From positions 1 to 46,977 of the forward strand of contig UCIV01000032.1 of the NCBI GenBank assembly GCA_900472575.1: a stretch of DNA of 46,977 nt. Direction: 5' to 3'. The notes below the pieces were generated by a model. The model saw nothing but the letters and a program-made list of their open reading frames with translations, searched no databases and had not been told where the DNA came from. Shown in pieces: positions 16,144-26,065 of the stretch. Source of the DNA: Hyphomicrobiales bacterium (GTDB lineage: Bacteria; Pseudomonadota; Alphaproteobacteria; Rhizobiales; Rhizobiaceae). Position 1 is the stretch's first letter. Each line of letters begins with the position of its first letter. Position numbers and translations under genes: made by a program.

Positions 16144-18350
16144 TTAGCCGCCCTGCTTGAGCTGGATAAAACCGATACCTTGCCGGGTAGGAGCTTCCTG
16201 CCTGAGCGTCTTCACCATGTCCTCGTATTCGCGCTCCACTTCCGGGGTCACCGACGGACGCGTCTCGTGGAATGCCCGTTCGAAATCATCAGCGCGGACC
16301 TCGGCCACGTCGATATTGGAACGCAAGGCCAGAAGTCCGGCGCGCCTTGTCAAATCCTCGAGGTCGGCCCCCGTAAAGCGCTCGGTGCGCTCCGCGAGAG
16401 CGTCGAGATCGACGTCAGCGGCGAGGGGCATTCCCTTGGTGTGGATGCCGAGGATTTTCCGACGCCCCTTTGCTTCCGGCACGGGAACATAGACGAGCTC
16501 GTCGAAGCGACCCGGCCGGAGAAGCGCGGGATCGAGAAGGGTCGGCCTGTTCGTCGCGGCCAGGACGACGACGCCCTGAAGCTCTTCGAGGCCGTCCATC
16601 TCGGCGAGAATGGTGTTTACCACGCGCTCCGTCACCGCTGGTTCCCCGAGACCGCCTCCGCGGGCGGGGGCCAGAGAGTCGATCTCATCAATGAACAGGA
16701 CCGTCGGCGCGACCTGACGCGCCCGCTCGAACAGACGGGATACTTGTTGTTCGGACTCGCCATACCACTTCGAGAGAAGGTCAGAGGACTTCGTCGCTAT
16801 GAAGTTTGCTTCGGCCTCCCGTGCGACGGCCTTGGCGAGAAGGGTTTTCCCGGTTCCCGGCGGCCCGAACAGCAGAAAGCCCTTAGCGGGACGAATACCA
16901 AGGCGCTTGAAGGACTGCGGCGACTTGAGGGGAAGCTCGACGCCTTCCTTGAGCCGCATCTGGGCGTCGTCCAGCCCGCCGATGTCGTCCCATGTGACGT
17001 TCGGAGCCTGGATCATGATCTCGCGGAGAGCGGACGGCTGGATCCGCTTGAGCGCGCTCAGGAAATCGGCCTGCCCGACGCTGAGATTTTCCAGGACAGC
17101 AGTGGGAATGCCTTCGCGGAGATTGATGTCCGGCAAGATACGCCTGAGGGAATCCATCGCCGCCTCGCGGGCGAGTGCACCGAGGTCGGCTCCGACGAAG
17201 CCGTAGGTCGTCCTCGCGATCTCTTCCATGTTCACGTCTTCGGCCAACGGCATGCCGCGGGTGTGAATGGCGAGAACCTCCTGCCGCCCTTTCTGGTCGG
17301 GAACGCCGATGACGATTTCACGGTCAAAGCGGCCGGGACGTCGCAGCGCCTCGTCGATCGCGTCACGTCGGTTGGTCGCGCCGATGACCACGATGTTCTG
17401 GCGCGGCTCGAGGCCGTCCATGAGCGTCAGCAGCTGAGCGACGATCCGGCGTTCGACTTCTCCGGTGACGTTTTCCCTCTTGGGCGCGATCGAGTCGATC
17501 TCATCAACGAATATGATCGCCGGGGCATTCTGCGATGCTTCTTGAAAGATCTGACGCAGACGTTTCTCAGATTCACCGTACTGACTGCCCATAATTTCAG
17601 GCCCGGGCCGTGGAGAAGCACGCCCTTGGGGGGATCGATACCAAGCCGCTGGAATAGTTCCGGATGCCGCAGGGGTAGCTCCACCATTTCGCGGACCTGC
17701 TCTACAGCGTTGCCGAGACCGCCGATGTCGTCGTAAGTGACGTCCGCGCGCCTTGCGTCCTTAGGTTCCTCGAACTGGGGCCGGAGTTCGACCTCCGTCG
17801 TTTCCGTCATTTGGACGATACCGCGGGGCTGGGTGGAGACCACAACCAGGCGGATTTCCTGGAGACCGTAGGACGGCAGTTCCGCAAAGCCCCGCATGGC
17901 AGCGCTCATTCGGGGATCGCCAGATCGCGCACGCTGCTGGACAGACGTTGAAATCACATCCCCAGCGACCATCGGGCGCTGGTAGAAGGTTCGCCGTAAT
18001 GCTTCCCCTGAGCCCTGCAGCCTAAGGTTTTTCTGCGCGGGCGCTAGCACCACACGGGTCGCGGGTTTCACGTCCGCCTTCTTAACCTCGATGAAATCCC
18101 CACTCGTCGCTCCGGCATTGACGCGCTGAAGGCCGTCAAGGCGGACGATGGCAAGGCCCTCATCTTCTTGATACGAGTCCACGGCGATGGCTGCCGTGTG
18201 CCGTTTGCCAACCAGTTCAACAATTTGGCCTTCTGTTATGCCCAGCGAAGCCATCGTGTTGCGCGGAAACCGGGCGAGACCGTATCCGGCGTCCTGGGGC
18301 TGCGCATTAGCGACCTGTAGCTTGAGTGTGTTGTCATCAGCTTCCGCCAA
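16144..18350 (-). pseudogene. CDC48/p97-like double AAA ATPase, broken by a deletion in D1
   Basis: The gene starts at a TTG (18350) with AGGAG 7 nt upstream and encodes the N-terminal substrate domain (LKLQVANAQPQDAGYGLARF), then the first AAA domain up to PPKGVLLHGPG. There the frame breaks near 17600-17610. The protein resumes in another frame at EIMGSQYGESEKRLRQIF, followed by the D1 Walker B region (IIFVDEIDSIAPKR). The D1 Walker A and about 25 residues are missing. If family spacing held, about 73 nt were lost, and the junction reads gcccgggc. The second AAA domain is complete (GPPGTGKTLLAKAVAREAEA; FIDEIDSLAPARGG). Intact homologues are unfolding hexamers. A D2-only product from about 17592 would lack a ribosome site. 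Confidence 0.85.
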
Positions 18351-18391
18351 CGGACCTCTCCTTATTACGTGATGAAGCGCGACGGGTGATG

Positions 18392-18583
18392 TCAGCGCTT
18401 GGCGACGGGCTTCCCGTAGAGTTCGGGCATGTCCGCGATGTAGACGCGAGGTGTCTGGCTTGCCCTGAACGTCTCGCCGAAAGCGACGAGATATCCCAGC
18501 ATGCCAAGCATCAGGCAAAGGATGAAAAGGATCATGTGCCCGGTGCCGTGGCTGACCGGGTCGGACTGATAGCTGTCTCTCAT
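18392..18583 (-). CDS. Small single-pass membrane protein
   Basis: 63 aa. The ATG at 18583 has AAGGAG 7 nt upstream. One hydrophobic segment (MILFILCLMLGMLGYLVAF) is followed by a polar tail (SQTPRVYIADMPELYGKPVAKR), so it is probably an inner-membrane peptide. It lies 41 nt upstream of the CDC48-like gene on the same strand, and a shared transcript is likely; the small protein may have been a membrane adaptor or target for the AAA protein. I do not know the family. Confidence 0.75.
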   Translation of the reverse strand: MRDSYQSDPVSHGTGHMILFILCLMLGMLGYLVAFGETFRASQTPRVYIADMPELYGKPVAKR

Positions 18584-18804
18584 CTATTTTCTCCTTCATG
18601 GAGGCTCTGATGAGCGGAAGCTATGACCGTCGGTTCGGCCGTTCTTGTATGAAATCGCGACGGATACGTAGGGGTGCTTCAAGAACGTAGGATTGTCCAA
18701 AAATGCGAAGCCCGCCTGTACGAGGGCCGTAAGTTACAATCGCCGAGCCGTCGCCCAAGACAAAATGTCTCCCTGGAAATACCTCGAGAGACAAGGTTCC
18801 GACC

Positions 18805-19983
18805 ATGAAACCCAACAAACCCGCCAGATCGCGGAAGCATGTGCAGTCAGCCATCTTCGCGACGTTGGCCACACTTCATGCCGCGTCCGCGACGTTTGCG
18901 CAGGACATGTCAGCGCCGCCTCCAGTCACTGTAGCTAAACCTGTTGTCCGTGTGGTCACGGAGCAGGATGATTTCATCGGTAGGTTCCAAGCTGTAGAGG
19001 AGGTCCTCGTCAGAGCTCGGGTCGGCGGATACCTCGACAAGGTCCAGTTCACGGACGGCGCGCTCGTCGAGAGCGGGGATCCATTGTTCGTGATCGACCA
19101 GAGGCCATTCGAGACCGCACTCGAGGAAGCTACCTCGGCGCTTGAGGTGGCGAAATCGACGTTGACCTACGCCGAGGCCCAGTTTCATCGTGCCGAAGCG
19201 CTTTCGACCAATGGCAGTCAGTCGATCTCGATCCTGGACGACCGCCGACGGGAGTGGATTTCGGCCCAAGCAAACGTTCGTGGCGCTAAGGCAAGCGTCG
19301 ACCGTGCCCAGCTGGAATTGGGCTACACGCAAATTACCGCACCGCTCAGCGGACGAATCGACAGGCATATGATCTCGCCGGGGAATCTAGTCCAGGCAGA
19401 CCAGACGGAACTGACGACGATCGTATCTTTGGATCCGATCGATTTCTACTTCGATGTCGACGAACGCAGGTTGCTGTCCTATGCCGCGCTTGCTCGTGAA
19501 AACGGGAACTCTCTACAGGAAGGTGGGGGCGGTCTCGACGTGATTGTGACAATCGCGGACGGCACATCCCGGCCCTTTTACGGGAAGCTGAACTTTTCCG
19601 AGAACAAAGTCGACAGCCAGTCCGGTACGATGCGCGTGCGCGCTCGCTTCCCGAACCCCGAACTTGTGCTCCAGCCCGGCCTGTTCGGCAGGGTAGAAAT
19701 AGGAGCATCGAAGGCTTATTCGGCCGTTCTCGTGCCAGACGAAGCGCTTTTAGCCGACCAAAACCAGCGGGTAGTCTACCTCGTCGGCGCAGACGGCTCG
19801 GTAAGCGCGAAGGCCGTCCGGACAGGACCGAAGCTTTACGGATACAGGGTGATCCGTGAGGGCCTCAAGGGCGACGAAACGATTATTGTTAACGGCCTGA
19901 TGAGGGCTCGCCCCGGCCAGAAAGTCACGCCCAAGATGTCCGAGCTCCCGCAAGAAGCCGCGGTACTGGGAGCGATCCAATGA
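18805..19983 (+). CDS. RND efflux periplasmic adaptor (MexE/AcrA-like)
   Basis: 392 aa membrane-fusion protein. A signal peptide (SAIFATLATLHAASATFA) precedes the barrel-sandwich (lipoyl-like) halves: VLVRARVGGYLDKVQFTDGA and the later ITAPLSGRIDRHMISPGN. Between them is a coiled-coil hairpin (about residues 105-165, ALEEATSALEVAKSTLTYAE), then beta-barrel and membrane-proximal domains. There is no lipobox Cys, so it is not a lipoprotein. Its stop overlaps the start of the permease by 4 nt (ATGA). It links the inner-membrane pump to an outer-membrane channel, and no channel gene is present nearby. The start has a weak ribosome site. Confidence 0.95.
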   Translation: MKPNKPARSRKHVQSAIFATLATLHAASATFAQDMSAPPPVTVAKPVVRVVTEQDDFIGRFQAVEEVLVRARVGGYLDKVQFTDGALVESGDPLFVIDQRPFETALEEATSALEVAKSTLTYAEAQFHRAEALSTNGSQSISILDDRRREWISAQANVRGAKASVDRAQLELGYTQITAPLSGRIDRHMISPGNLVQADQTELTTIVSLDPIDFYFDVDERRLLSYAALARENGNSLQEGGGGLDVIVTIADGTSRPFYGKLNFSENKVDSQSGTMRVRARFPNPELVLQPGLFGRVEIGASKAYSAVLVPDEALLADQNQRVVYLVGADGSVSAKAVRTGPKLYGYRVIREGLKGDETIIVNGLMRARPGQKVTPKMSELPQEAAVLGAIQ

Positions 19984-22900
19984 AATTCTCGCACTTTTTC
20001 ATCAGGCGGCCGATTTTCGCTTCCGTCCTTTCCATCGTCCTGCTGATCGTCGGCGCTATTGCCTACTTCAATCTTCCCGTCGCCCAATACCCGGAGATTG
20101 CACCACCTACTATCGTGGTGCGTACATCCTATCCCGGCGCGGACTCCCAGACGATCGCTGACACGGTCGCTACTCCCATCGAACAGGAAATCAACGGCGT
20201 CGAAGACATGCTCTACATGTCCTCGTACTCGAGCGCCGACGGCGCGATGTCGATCACCGTCACCTTCAAACTCGGAACCGATCTGGACAAGGCGCAGGTC
20301 CTCGTTCAGAACCGCGTAGCGATCGCGGAGCCCCGTCTTCCCGAAGACGTCCGCCGTCTGGGCGTGACAACCGTGAAAAGTTCGCCCGATATCATGATGG
20401 TCGTCCATCTGCTTTCGCCGGACAGCCGCTTCGACCAGCTCTATATCTCGAACTATGGCCACAACCGTATTCGCGACCAGTTGGTCAGGCTCGAAGGAGT
20501 AGGGGATGTTACTCTCTTTGGCGAACGCGAGTACTCTCTCCGTATCTGGCTGGACCCCGAAAAGCTCTCCGCTTACGGCATGACGTCAGGTGACGTGGTC
20601 CAGGCACTGCGCGACCAGAACGTTCAGGTTTCCGGCGGCTCCATCGGGAGTCCCCCGGCTGCGGGAACGAATGCGTTCGAATACACGGTGAGAACCGAAG
20701 GCCGCTTCAGCGACGCGCGCCAATTCCGGTATGTCATCGTCAAGTCGACGGATAGCGGCCGACTGGTCCAGCTCCAGGACGTCGCCCGTATCGAACTCGG
20801 TGCCAAGAACTACGTCACGAACAGCTATCTGGATGGCACGCCCGCCGTAGGAATGGGTATCTTTGCGCGACCCGGTACAAACGCGTTGGAAGCTGCGGCG
20901 GCCGTCAGGAAGATCGTTGAAGCCGAAGCTAAAAACTTCCCGCCCGGGCTTGAGTACAAAATCGTCTACGACCCGACCAAGTTCATCTCGGAGTCCATCG
21001 ACGAAGTCTACAAAACCATCTTCGAAGCCGCGGTACTTGTCGCCATCGTGGTACTGATCTTCCTGCAATCCTGGCGGACCGCGCTCATCCCGATTGTGGC
21101 GATCCCGGTATCGCTTGTCGGGACACTCGCGTTCCTGTTCGCGTTCGGCATATCGCTCAACATGCTCTCTCTCTTCGGCCTCGTCCTGGCTATTGGCATC
21201 GTGGTCGATGACGCCATCGTCGTTGTCGAGAATGTCGAGCGAAACCTTCGCAGCGCCATGCCGCCTAGCAAGGCCGCCCACGTGACGATGGACGAGGTCG
21301 GGACCGCAGTCGTGGCCATCTCCCTGGTACTCATAGCGGTCTTTGTCCCGACGGCCTTCATTCCCGGCATCACGGGCCAGTTCTACAGACAGTTCGCGGT
21401 GACGATTTCCGTTGCCACCGCCATCTCGGCATTGAACTCCCTTACGCTTTCCCCCGCACTGGCAGCGATCGTCCTCAGGCCGCACGAACATTCCAAACCC
21501 ACGGGCATCTTCAGCCGGGCGGGAGAGTGGGCTGCGGACAAGTTCAACGGCGGCTTCGATCGGTTGAGCGATGGATATTCCTGGATCGTCCGAAGGATGG
21601 TTAATACGAAATTCGCCCTGGCGTGCTCGACCGTGGCGTTTCTCGCATTGCTAGGAAGCACGTTTTATATGACGCAGATTGTGCCACGGGGTTTCATCCC
21701 GACAATGGATCAGGAGTATGCGTTGGTGGTCGTCCAGCTTCCGGACGGAGCATCGCTCAACCGGACCGACGACGTTGTGAGACGCGCTTCCGCGATAATG
21801 AACAAGATGCCGGGGATCGCCCACACCGCCTCCTTTGCAGGATTCAGCGGGGCGACTTTCACCAACGCTTCGAACCAGGGCCTTATTTTCGCGACCTTCG
21901 ACCCGTTCGAGGAGCGGCTCAAGAAGGGACAGTCGGCGGAGAAGTTGATTGCCCAGCTTTATGCGAACATGCAGTCGATCGAGGAAGCCTTTATCATCGC
22001 TATACCTCCGGCTCCAGTTCGCGGCGTGGGCAATTCGGGCGGCTTCAAAATGCAAATCAAGGATCTGAATAACTCCGATATGAAGCGCATCTTGCCGCTC
22101 GCCTACGAGGTCATGGCGACCGCGAACAGGACCAAAGGGCTGACGGGTGTGTTCACAACGTTCAGCGCCTCCAGCCCTCAATATTTCCTTGATATCGACC
22201 GCGACAAAGCGCGTGCTTTGAACGTACCAATCCCGAATATTTTCGAGGCGATGTCTGTTAACCTCGGTACCTCCTACGTGAACGATTTCAACGCCTACGG
22301 GCGCGTTTACCAAGTGCGGGCTCAAGCGGAACAGAACCACCGGATGGAGAAGGACGATATCCTAGCCCTCAAGGTGAGGTCGGCCACGGGCGCGCTTGTG
22401 CCGATAGGCACGCTCGTAGATATCAAGGATGTGTCGGGTCCATCGCTCGTCCAACGTTACAACATGTATGTTTCTGTTCCGATCCAAGGTAGTGCCGCTC
22501 CCGGCGTTGCGACGGGAAGCGCGCTGGATTCCATGGAGCAGGTCGCCGCCAAGGTCCTGCCACCAGGCACGAGCTTCGATTGGACTGAGCTATCATATCA
22601 GGAGCGGAATACCGGAAACACGGCCACCTATATCTTCATTCTCTCAGTAGTCTTCGTCTTCCTGGCTCTCGCTGCCCAATATGAAAGCTGGACCCTGCCA
22701 CTAGCGATCATCTTGATTGTGCCGCTTGCTATTCTGGCGGCGCTAGTCGGTGTCCACCTCAGGGGATTGGACAACAATATACTTGTCCAGATCGGGCTTA
22801 TCGTTCTTATCGGCCTTGCCGCGAAAAACGCCATCCTTATTGTGGAATTTGCGAGACAGGCACAAGACGAGGGAGTGACTGCCGTTGATGCGGCCATCAC

Positions 22901-23147
22901 GGCTTGCAAGCTTAGACTTCGGCCGATCCTTATGACTGCATTCGCCTTTATTCTCGGCGTCGTCCCGTTGATGATCGCGGAAGGTCCCGGGGCAGAGCTA
23001 CGGCAATCGCTTGGCACGGCGGTGTTCTCTGGCATGCTTGGCGTGACGTTCTTCGGACTGTTCCTTACGCCAGTATTTTTTGTGCTACTGCGATCACGTT
23101 ACAAACCGCGTCCGCCCGCCGAACAAGAGGCAGAGATCGCTGCCTGA
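19980..23147 (+). CDS. RND multidrug efflux permease (HAE1, MexF/AcrB-like)
   Basis: 1055 aa, the full length of an HAE1-family proton antiporter of the inner membrane. Typical features are the start MKFSHFFIRRPIFASVLSIV, the NLPVAQYPEIAPPTI motif, two large periplasmic loops, and helix 4 with GIVVDDAIVVVENVE carrying the paired Asp residues of the proton relay. GLAAKNAILIVEFA lies in the second half. It trimerises and extrudes hydrophobic drugs, solvents or plant phenolics through the adaptor encoded upstream; which of these cannot be told from sequence. A strong terminator follows. No local regulator gene is adjacent. Confidence 0.96.
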   Translation: MKFSHFFIRRPIFASVLSIVLLIVGAIAYFNLPVAQYPEIAPPTIVVRTSYPGADSQTIADTVATPIEQEINGVEDMLYMSSYSSADGAMSITVTFKLGTDLDKAQVLVQNRVAIAEPRLPEDVRRLGVTTVKSSPDIMMVVHLLSPDSRFDQLYISNYGHNRIRDQLVRLEGVGDVTLFGEREYSLRIWLDPEKLSAYGMTSGDVVQALRDQNVQVSGGSIGSPPAAGTNAFEYTVRTEGRFSDARQFRYVIVKSTDSGRLVQLQDVARIELGAKNYVTNSYLDGTPAVGMGIFARPGTNALEAAAAVRKIVEAEAKNFPPGLEYKIVYDPTKFISESIDEVYKTIFEAAVLVAIVVLIFLQSWRTALIPIVAIPVSLVGTLAFLFAFGISLNMLSLFGLVLAIGIVVDDAIVVVENVERNLRSAMPPSKAAHVTMDEVGTAVVAISLVLIAVFVPTAFIPGITGQFYRQFAVTISVATAISALNSLTLSPALAAIVLRPHEHSKPTGIFSRAGEWAADKFNGGFDRLSDGYSWIVRRMVNTKFALACSTVAFLALLGSTFYMTQIVPRGFIPTMDQEYALVVVQLPDGASLNRTDDVVRRASAIMNKMPGIAHTASFAGFSGATFTNASNQGLIFATFDPFEERLKKGQSAEKLIAQLYANMQSIEEAFIIAIPPAPVRGVGNSGGFKMQIKDLNNSDMKRILPLAYEVMATANRTKGLTGVFTTFSASSPQYFLDIDRDKARALNVPIPNIFEAMSVNLGTSYVNDFNAYGRVYQVRAQAEQNHRMEKDDILALKVRSATGALVPIGTLVDIKDVSGPSLVQRYNMYVSVPIQGSAAPGVATGSALDSMEQVAAKVLPPGTSFDWTELSYQERNTGNTATYIFILSVVFVFLALAAQYESWTLPLAIILIVPLAILAALVGVHLRGLDNNILVQIGLIVLIGLAAKNAILIVEFARQAQDEGVTAVDAAITACKLRLRPILMTAFAFILGVVPLMIAEGPGAELRQSLGTAVFSGMLGVTFFGLFLTPVFFVLLRSRYKPRPPAEQEAEIAA

Positions 23148-23173
23148 TCGCCCGGGAATCACGCTCTCATATG

Positions 23174-23207
23174 AAACGCCGATCGTCATGGTCGGCGTTT
23201 CTTTTTC
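23174..23207 (+). terminator. Intrinsic terminator of the RND operon
   Basis: A 9-bp stem (aaacgccga with tcggcgttt) around a 9-nt loop is followed by cttttt, 26 nt after the permease stop. This is a canonical rho-independent terminator. Confidence 0.85.
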
Positions 23208-23661
23208 AGAAACACGATAAAGGGCGGAATCATACAAAACTATCTTGCCCGAAAATCGAATCTTGCAAGAAAATCGGAGTGATCTGAGGCTTTATACATG
23301 CAGGCGAGGCAAGCGGTCGACCTCCTCCTCCCATCGACCAGTCTCTCCGCGAAGGTGTACCCGTCGCCTTCTCGTCGTAGTCCATCCGCCGTGGCTACGA
23401 CTCTGCGATCCCTGCTCGTTTCCTCCCCTCCCAAACAGAGCAGGGATCGCCCGCCTTCGCGTCGTCGAAAGCGTCGTAGCAATTAGCTGCAAGGGCCACT
23501 CGAATTCCATCAGTGCAGGATTGTGCAATCCACCAGTCACAAAGCCGCTATTCCTGATGCCATCGCTCACACTGAGATCCCCGATGCTGTCCGAACCCGG
23601 AGCAACGTTTTGGTGGAATGCAGGGTGAGACTGAGAGTTTCAAGCGCGGAAAGGCAAGGCA
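23208..23661. other. Noncoding stretch with alternative inverted repeats
   Basis: No gene is called. gcgatccctgctc (23405-23417) pairs perfectly with 23438-23450 around a 20-nt loop. Outside it, ctacgac at 23395-23401 can pair either with gtcgtag at 23374-23380 or with gtcgtag at 23473-23479, so two alternative folds compete. The region leads the cytochrome c gene by about 180 nt and could be a regulatory leader, a small RNA or a relic. Confidence 0.4.
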
Positions 23662-24954
23662 ATGAGACGTTGGCGGAACTATATTATCGGGATCTGTTCC
23701 ATCGCGGCCGCGAGTCTTGTCGGCGCGGCCGCGTTTTTCTTCTGGCCGCATGCGCTCCCACAAGTGCAGGCGAGCAAATCCCAGCCGACAGGGACCGAAC
23801 TGATCGCCCGCGGGGAATACCTCACCATAGCTGCGGACTGTGCTGCCTGCCATACGACTAAAAGCGGCAAGCCTTTAGCTGGCGGCTTGGCTTTCAAACT
23901 TCCCTTCGGAACCATCTACTCGCCAAACATCACGCCGGACAAGACTGCCGGGATCGGCAATTGGACAGATGCCGAGTTCGTCAGGGCAATGCGATCCGGC
24001 GTCGGGAAGCATGGCGAAGATTTATATCCTGCCTTTCCCTACAGCTCTTACGCTCTTCTTTCGACCGACGACATTCTCGCCATCAAGGCCTATCTGATGA
24101 CGCGCACTCCGGTAGCGGATGCCGCGCCGGAGAATTCTCTGGCCTTCCCCTTCAATCAGAGGCCGCTAATGCGAGGTTGGAAGCTTCTGTTCGTGCCTTG
24201 GAGCCCTTTCCAGCCGGATCCCGGCAAAGAAAAGCAATGGAATGACGGCGCTTATCTCGTCGAAGCCCTGGCTCACTGCGGGGAGTGCCACACGCCTCGG
24301 GGGCTCATGTTCCAAAGGAAGCAGGGAGTGGCACTTTCCGGGGGCGATGTCGATGGCTGGAAGGCCTGGAATATCACCTCGGACAAGGACTACGGTCTCG
24401 GCAGCTGGAGCGACGAGCAGATCGCGGATATGTTGACGGCCGGCCATGCGAAAGACCGGGGCGTCGCCGCGGGTCCGATGCGTGAGGCCATCGACCTGAG
24501 CCTTAGCAAGCTCCCCAAGTCCGACATCGATGCCATCATTGCCTATCTCCGAACCGTTCCGGCGGTGTCGGGCGATGCCGATCACAAGGCGGTGCGCCGC
24601 GACGAAGAGGAGTTGACGGCCGGCTCGACCCCGACATCTGCGAATCTGCAGTCAGGAAAGGACATCTATGCCGGGGCATGCGCTAGTTGCCACGGTTGGA
24701 ATGGCGAGGGCCAGTTCAATCCCCATGCCGCAATTCTCGGTGGGCACGCTCTCGCTGACCCGTCAGCCGCCAACGTGGTGAGGGTCGTCCTACAGGGATC
24801 GTCCGACCATGCTTCCGCTCCCGGGAAAACGATGCCTTCGTTCGCAAAGACATTTACGGACGCAGAGATTGCCGCATTGACGAACTACGTGGTCGAACAC
24901 TTCAGCGGACGAAAAGGGACGGTTACCGCCGAGCAGGTTTCCGATGCCCGCTGA
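23662..24954 (+). CDS. Tri-haem membrane-anchored cytochrome c (alcohol/aldehyde dehydrogenase subunit type)
   Basis: 430 aa. An N-terminal hydrophobic stretch (IIGICSIAAASLVGAAAFFF) exports or anchors the protein. Three haem c sites follow: CAACH (60-64), CGECH (206-210) and CASCH (340-344), the layout of AdhB-type cytochrome subunits of periplasmic dehydrogenases. It would carry electrons from a periplasmic dehydrogenase to the quinone or oxidase level. In related genomes such subunits sit next to IorAB-like Mo hydroxylases, whose two subunits are found here at 42-44.6 kb. It is 69 nt ahead of the XdhC-like gene and probably co-transcribed. Confidence 0.95.
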   Translation: MRRWRNYIIGICSIAAASLVGAAAFFFWPHALPQVQASKSQPTGTELIARGEYLTIAADCAACHTTKSGKPLAGGLAFKLPFGTIYSPNITPDKTAGIGNWTDAEFVRAMRSGVGKHGEDLYPAFPYSSYALLSTDDILAIKAYLMTRTPVADAAPENSLAFPFNQRPLMRGWKLLFVPWSPFQPDPGKEKQWNDGAYLVEALAHCGECHTPRGLMFQRKQGVALSGGDVDGWKAWNITSDKDYGLGSWSDEQIADMLTAGHAKDRGVAAGPMREAIDLSLSKLPKSDIDAIIAYLRTVPAVSGDADHKAVRRDEEELTAGSTPTSANLQSGKDIYAGACASCHGWNGEGQFNPHAAILGGHALADPSAANVVRVVLQGSSDHASAPGKTMPSFAKTFTDAEIAALTNYVVEHFSGRKGTVTAEQVSDAR

Positions 24955-25023
24955 CACCAGCTCTTGCCGAACGGGGGCCGCGAACGCAAGCGCGGACCAG
25001 GCCTCAAACCATCTGTTGAGCGG

Positions 25024-25983
25024 ATGAACGCTATGAACGCACAGGATCTGACATTTGAATACACAGCGCCGATGAGCGCATTCGTCACCGACGATCCGGT
25101 TGAAATACTTCGCTACGCAAGTGCCTCTTTCAAAGACGGCATTCCGGTTGCATTGGTGACACTCGTCGAGATCCAGGGTGGGGCGGCCCGCCCTTTGGGA
25201 GCGCAGATGACCGTGCGCATCGACGGACTCTACTGTGGGTTCGTTTCGGGCGGATGCACGGAGGCAGCTGTCGCCGCCGAGGCCATTGAGGCGCTCAAGG
25301 CAGGGCATGATCGCTTTCTTCTCCTGGGCGAGGGTTCGCCGTTTTTCGACATCGTACTCCCGTGCGGTGGCGGCATCCGGCTTTCGATCCACGTCATCAA
25401 GGCGATCGAGCCTGTAGATGAAGTGCTTTCGCAGCTTGTTCTCCGTCGGGAAGCAGGGCTGCTTTACAGGCCGGGCGCGGAGGCGATCGCCTGTGTAGGG
25501 TCATTGCAGACGGGATGGCAAGCGGAAGGCTTTTCGAGGATGTACAGGCCGGCGACCCGATTGTTCATCTCAGGCAATGCCTTGGAAGCAAAGGCCCTCG
25601 CTCATGTCGCCACGGCTGTCGGGTACGAGGTTGATCTGGTCGGTAGGGCTTACGATAAATATCTCTGGGATGTTTCTCCTGACAGATATTCGGCCGTCGC
25701 ACTCCTCAACCACGATCTACCCGCCGAGCTGCCTGCGCTCGAAGCCGCCCTGAAGTCCCCCGCGTTCTATATCGGCGCGTTGGGAAGCCGTCGCACGCAT
25801 GACAAGCGCAAGCAGGCGCTCAAGAGTCTCGGCTACGAAGACGCGGAAATCGCGCGGATCAAGGCTCCTATCGGGATGTTCGACAAGGCCAGGGACGCCG
25901 CATCGCTTGCGGTATCGGTTGTCGCGGATATCACTGCGCTATCCACCATCGGTCTGAATGCGAGCCAAAGCCTACCCGCCTAG
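25024..25983 (+). CDS. XdhC/CoxI-family molybdenum enzyme maturation factor
   Basis: 319 aa. The N-terminal XdhC-CoxI domain (RYASASFKDGIPVALVTLVE; GCTEAAVAAEAIEAL) and the C-terminal Rossmann-type domain (IGALGSRRTHDKRKQALKSL) are both present. Such proteins bind Mo cofactor, promote its sulfuration and hand it to xanthine-dehydrogenase-family enzymes. The ATG at 25024 is used, with another at 25033; GAGCGG lies just upstream. It follows the cytochrome c gene and most likely serves the Mo hydroxylase encoded about 16 kb away in this window. Confidence 0.92.
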   Translation: MNAMNAQDLTFEYTAPMSAFVTDDPVEILRYASASFKDGIPVALVTLVEIQGGAARPLGAQMTVRIDGLYCGFVSGGCTEAAVAAEAIEALKAGHDRFLLLGEGSPFFDIVLPCGGGIRLSIHVIKAIEPVDEVLSQLVLRREAGLLYRPGAEAIACVGSLQTGWQAEGFSRMYRPATRLFISGNALEAKALAHVATAVGYEVDLVGRAYDKYLWDVSPDRYSAVALLNHDLPAELPALEAALKSPAFYIGALGSRRTHDKRKQALKSLGYEDAEIARIKAPIGMFDKARDAASLAVSVVADITALSTIGLNASQSLPA

Positions 25984-26065
25984 TTTGCCACGCGAGAAGG
26001 TTTACCCTCAACGAATTTTCTCCGACGAAGACGTCTCGGGCGGCGTCTATTCCTCTACAATCCAG

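Noticed and set aside
16132..17736. Plus-strand frame of 534 codons over the AAA gene
   Set aside because: Antisense shadow in GC-rich coding DNA; the minus strand carries unmistakable AAA motifs.
20586..21491. Minus-strand frame of 301 codons inside the RND permease
   Set aside because: Shadow of the permease; composition is rich in Asp, Arg and Gly without any fold signal.
23240..23661. Several frames of 60-130 codons in both strands ahead of the cytochrome c gene
   Set aside because: All are Arg/Ser-rich with no domain and overlap strong inverted repeats, so the region reads better as noncoding.
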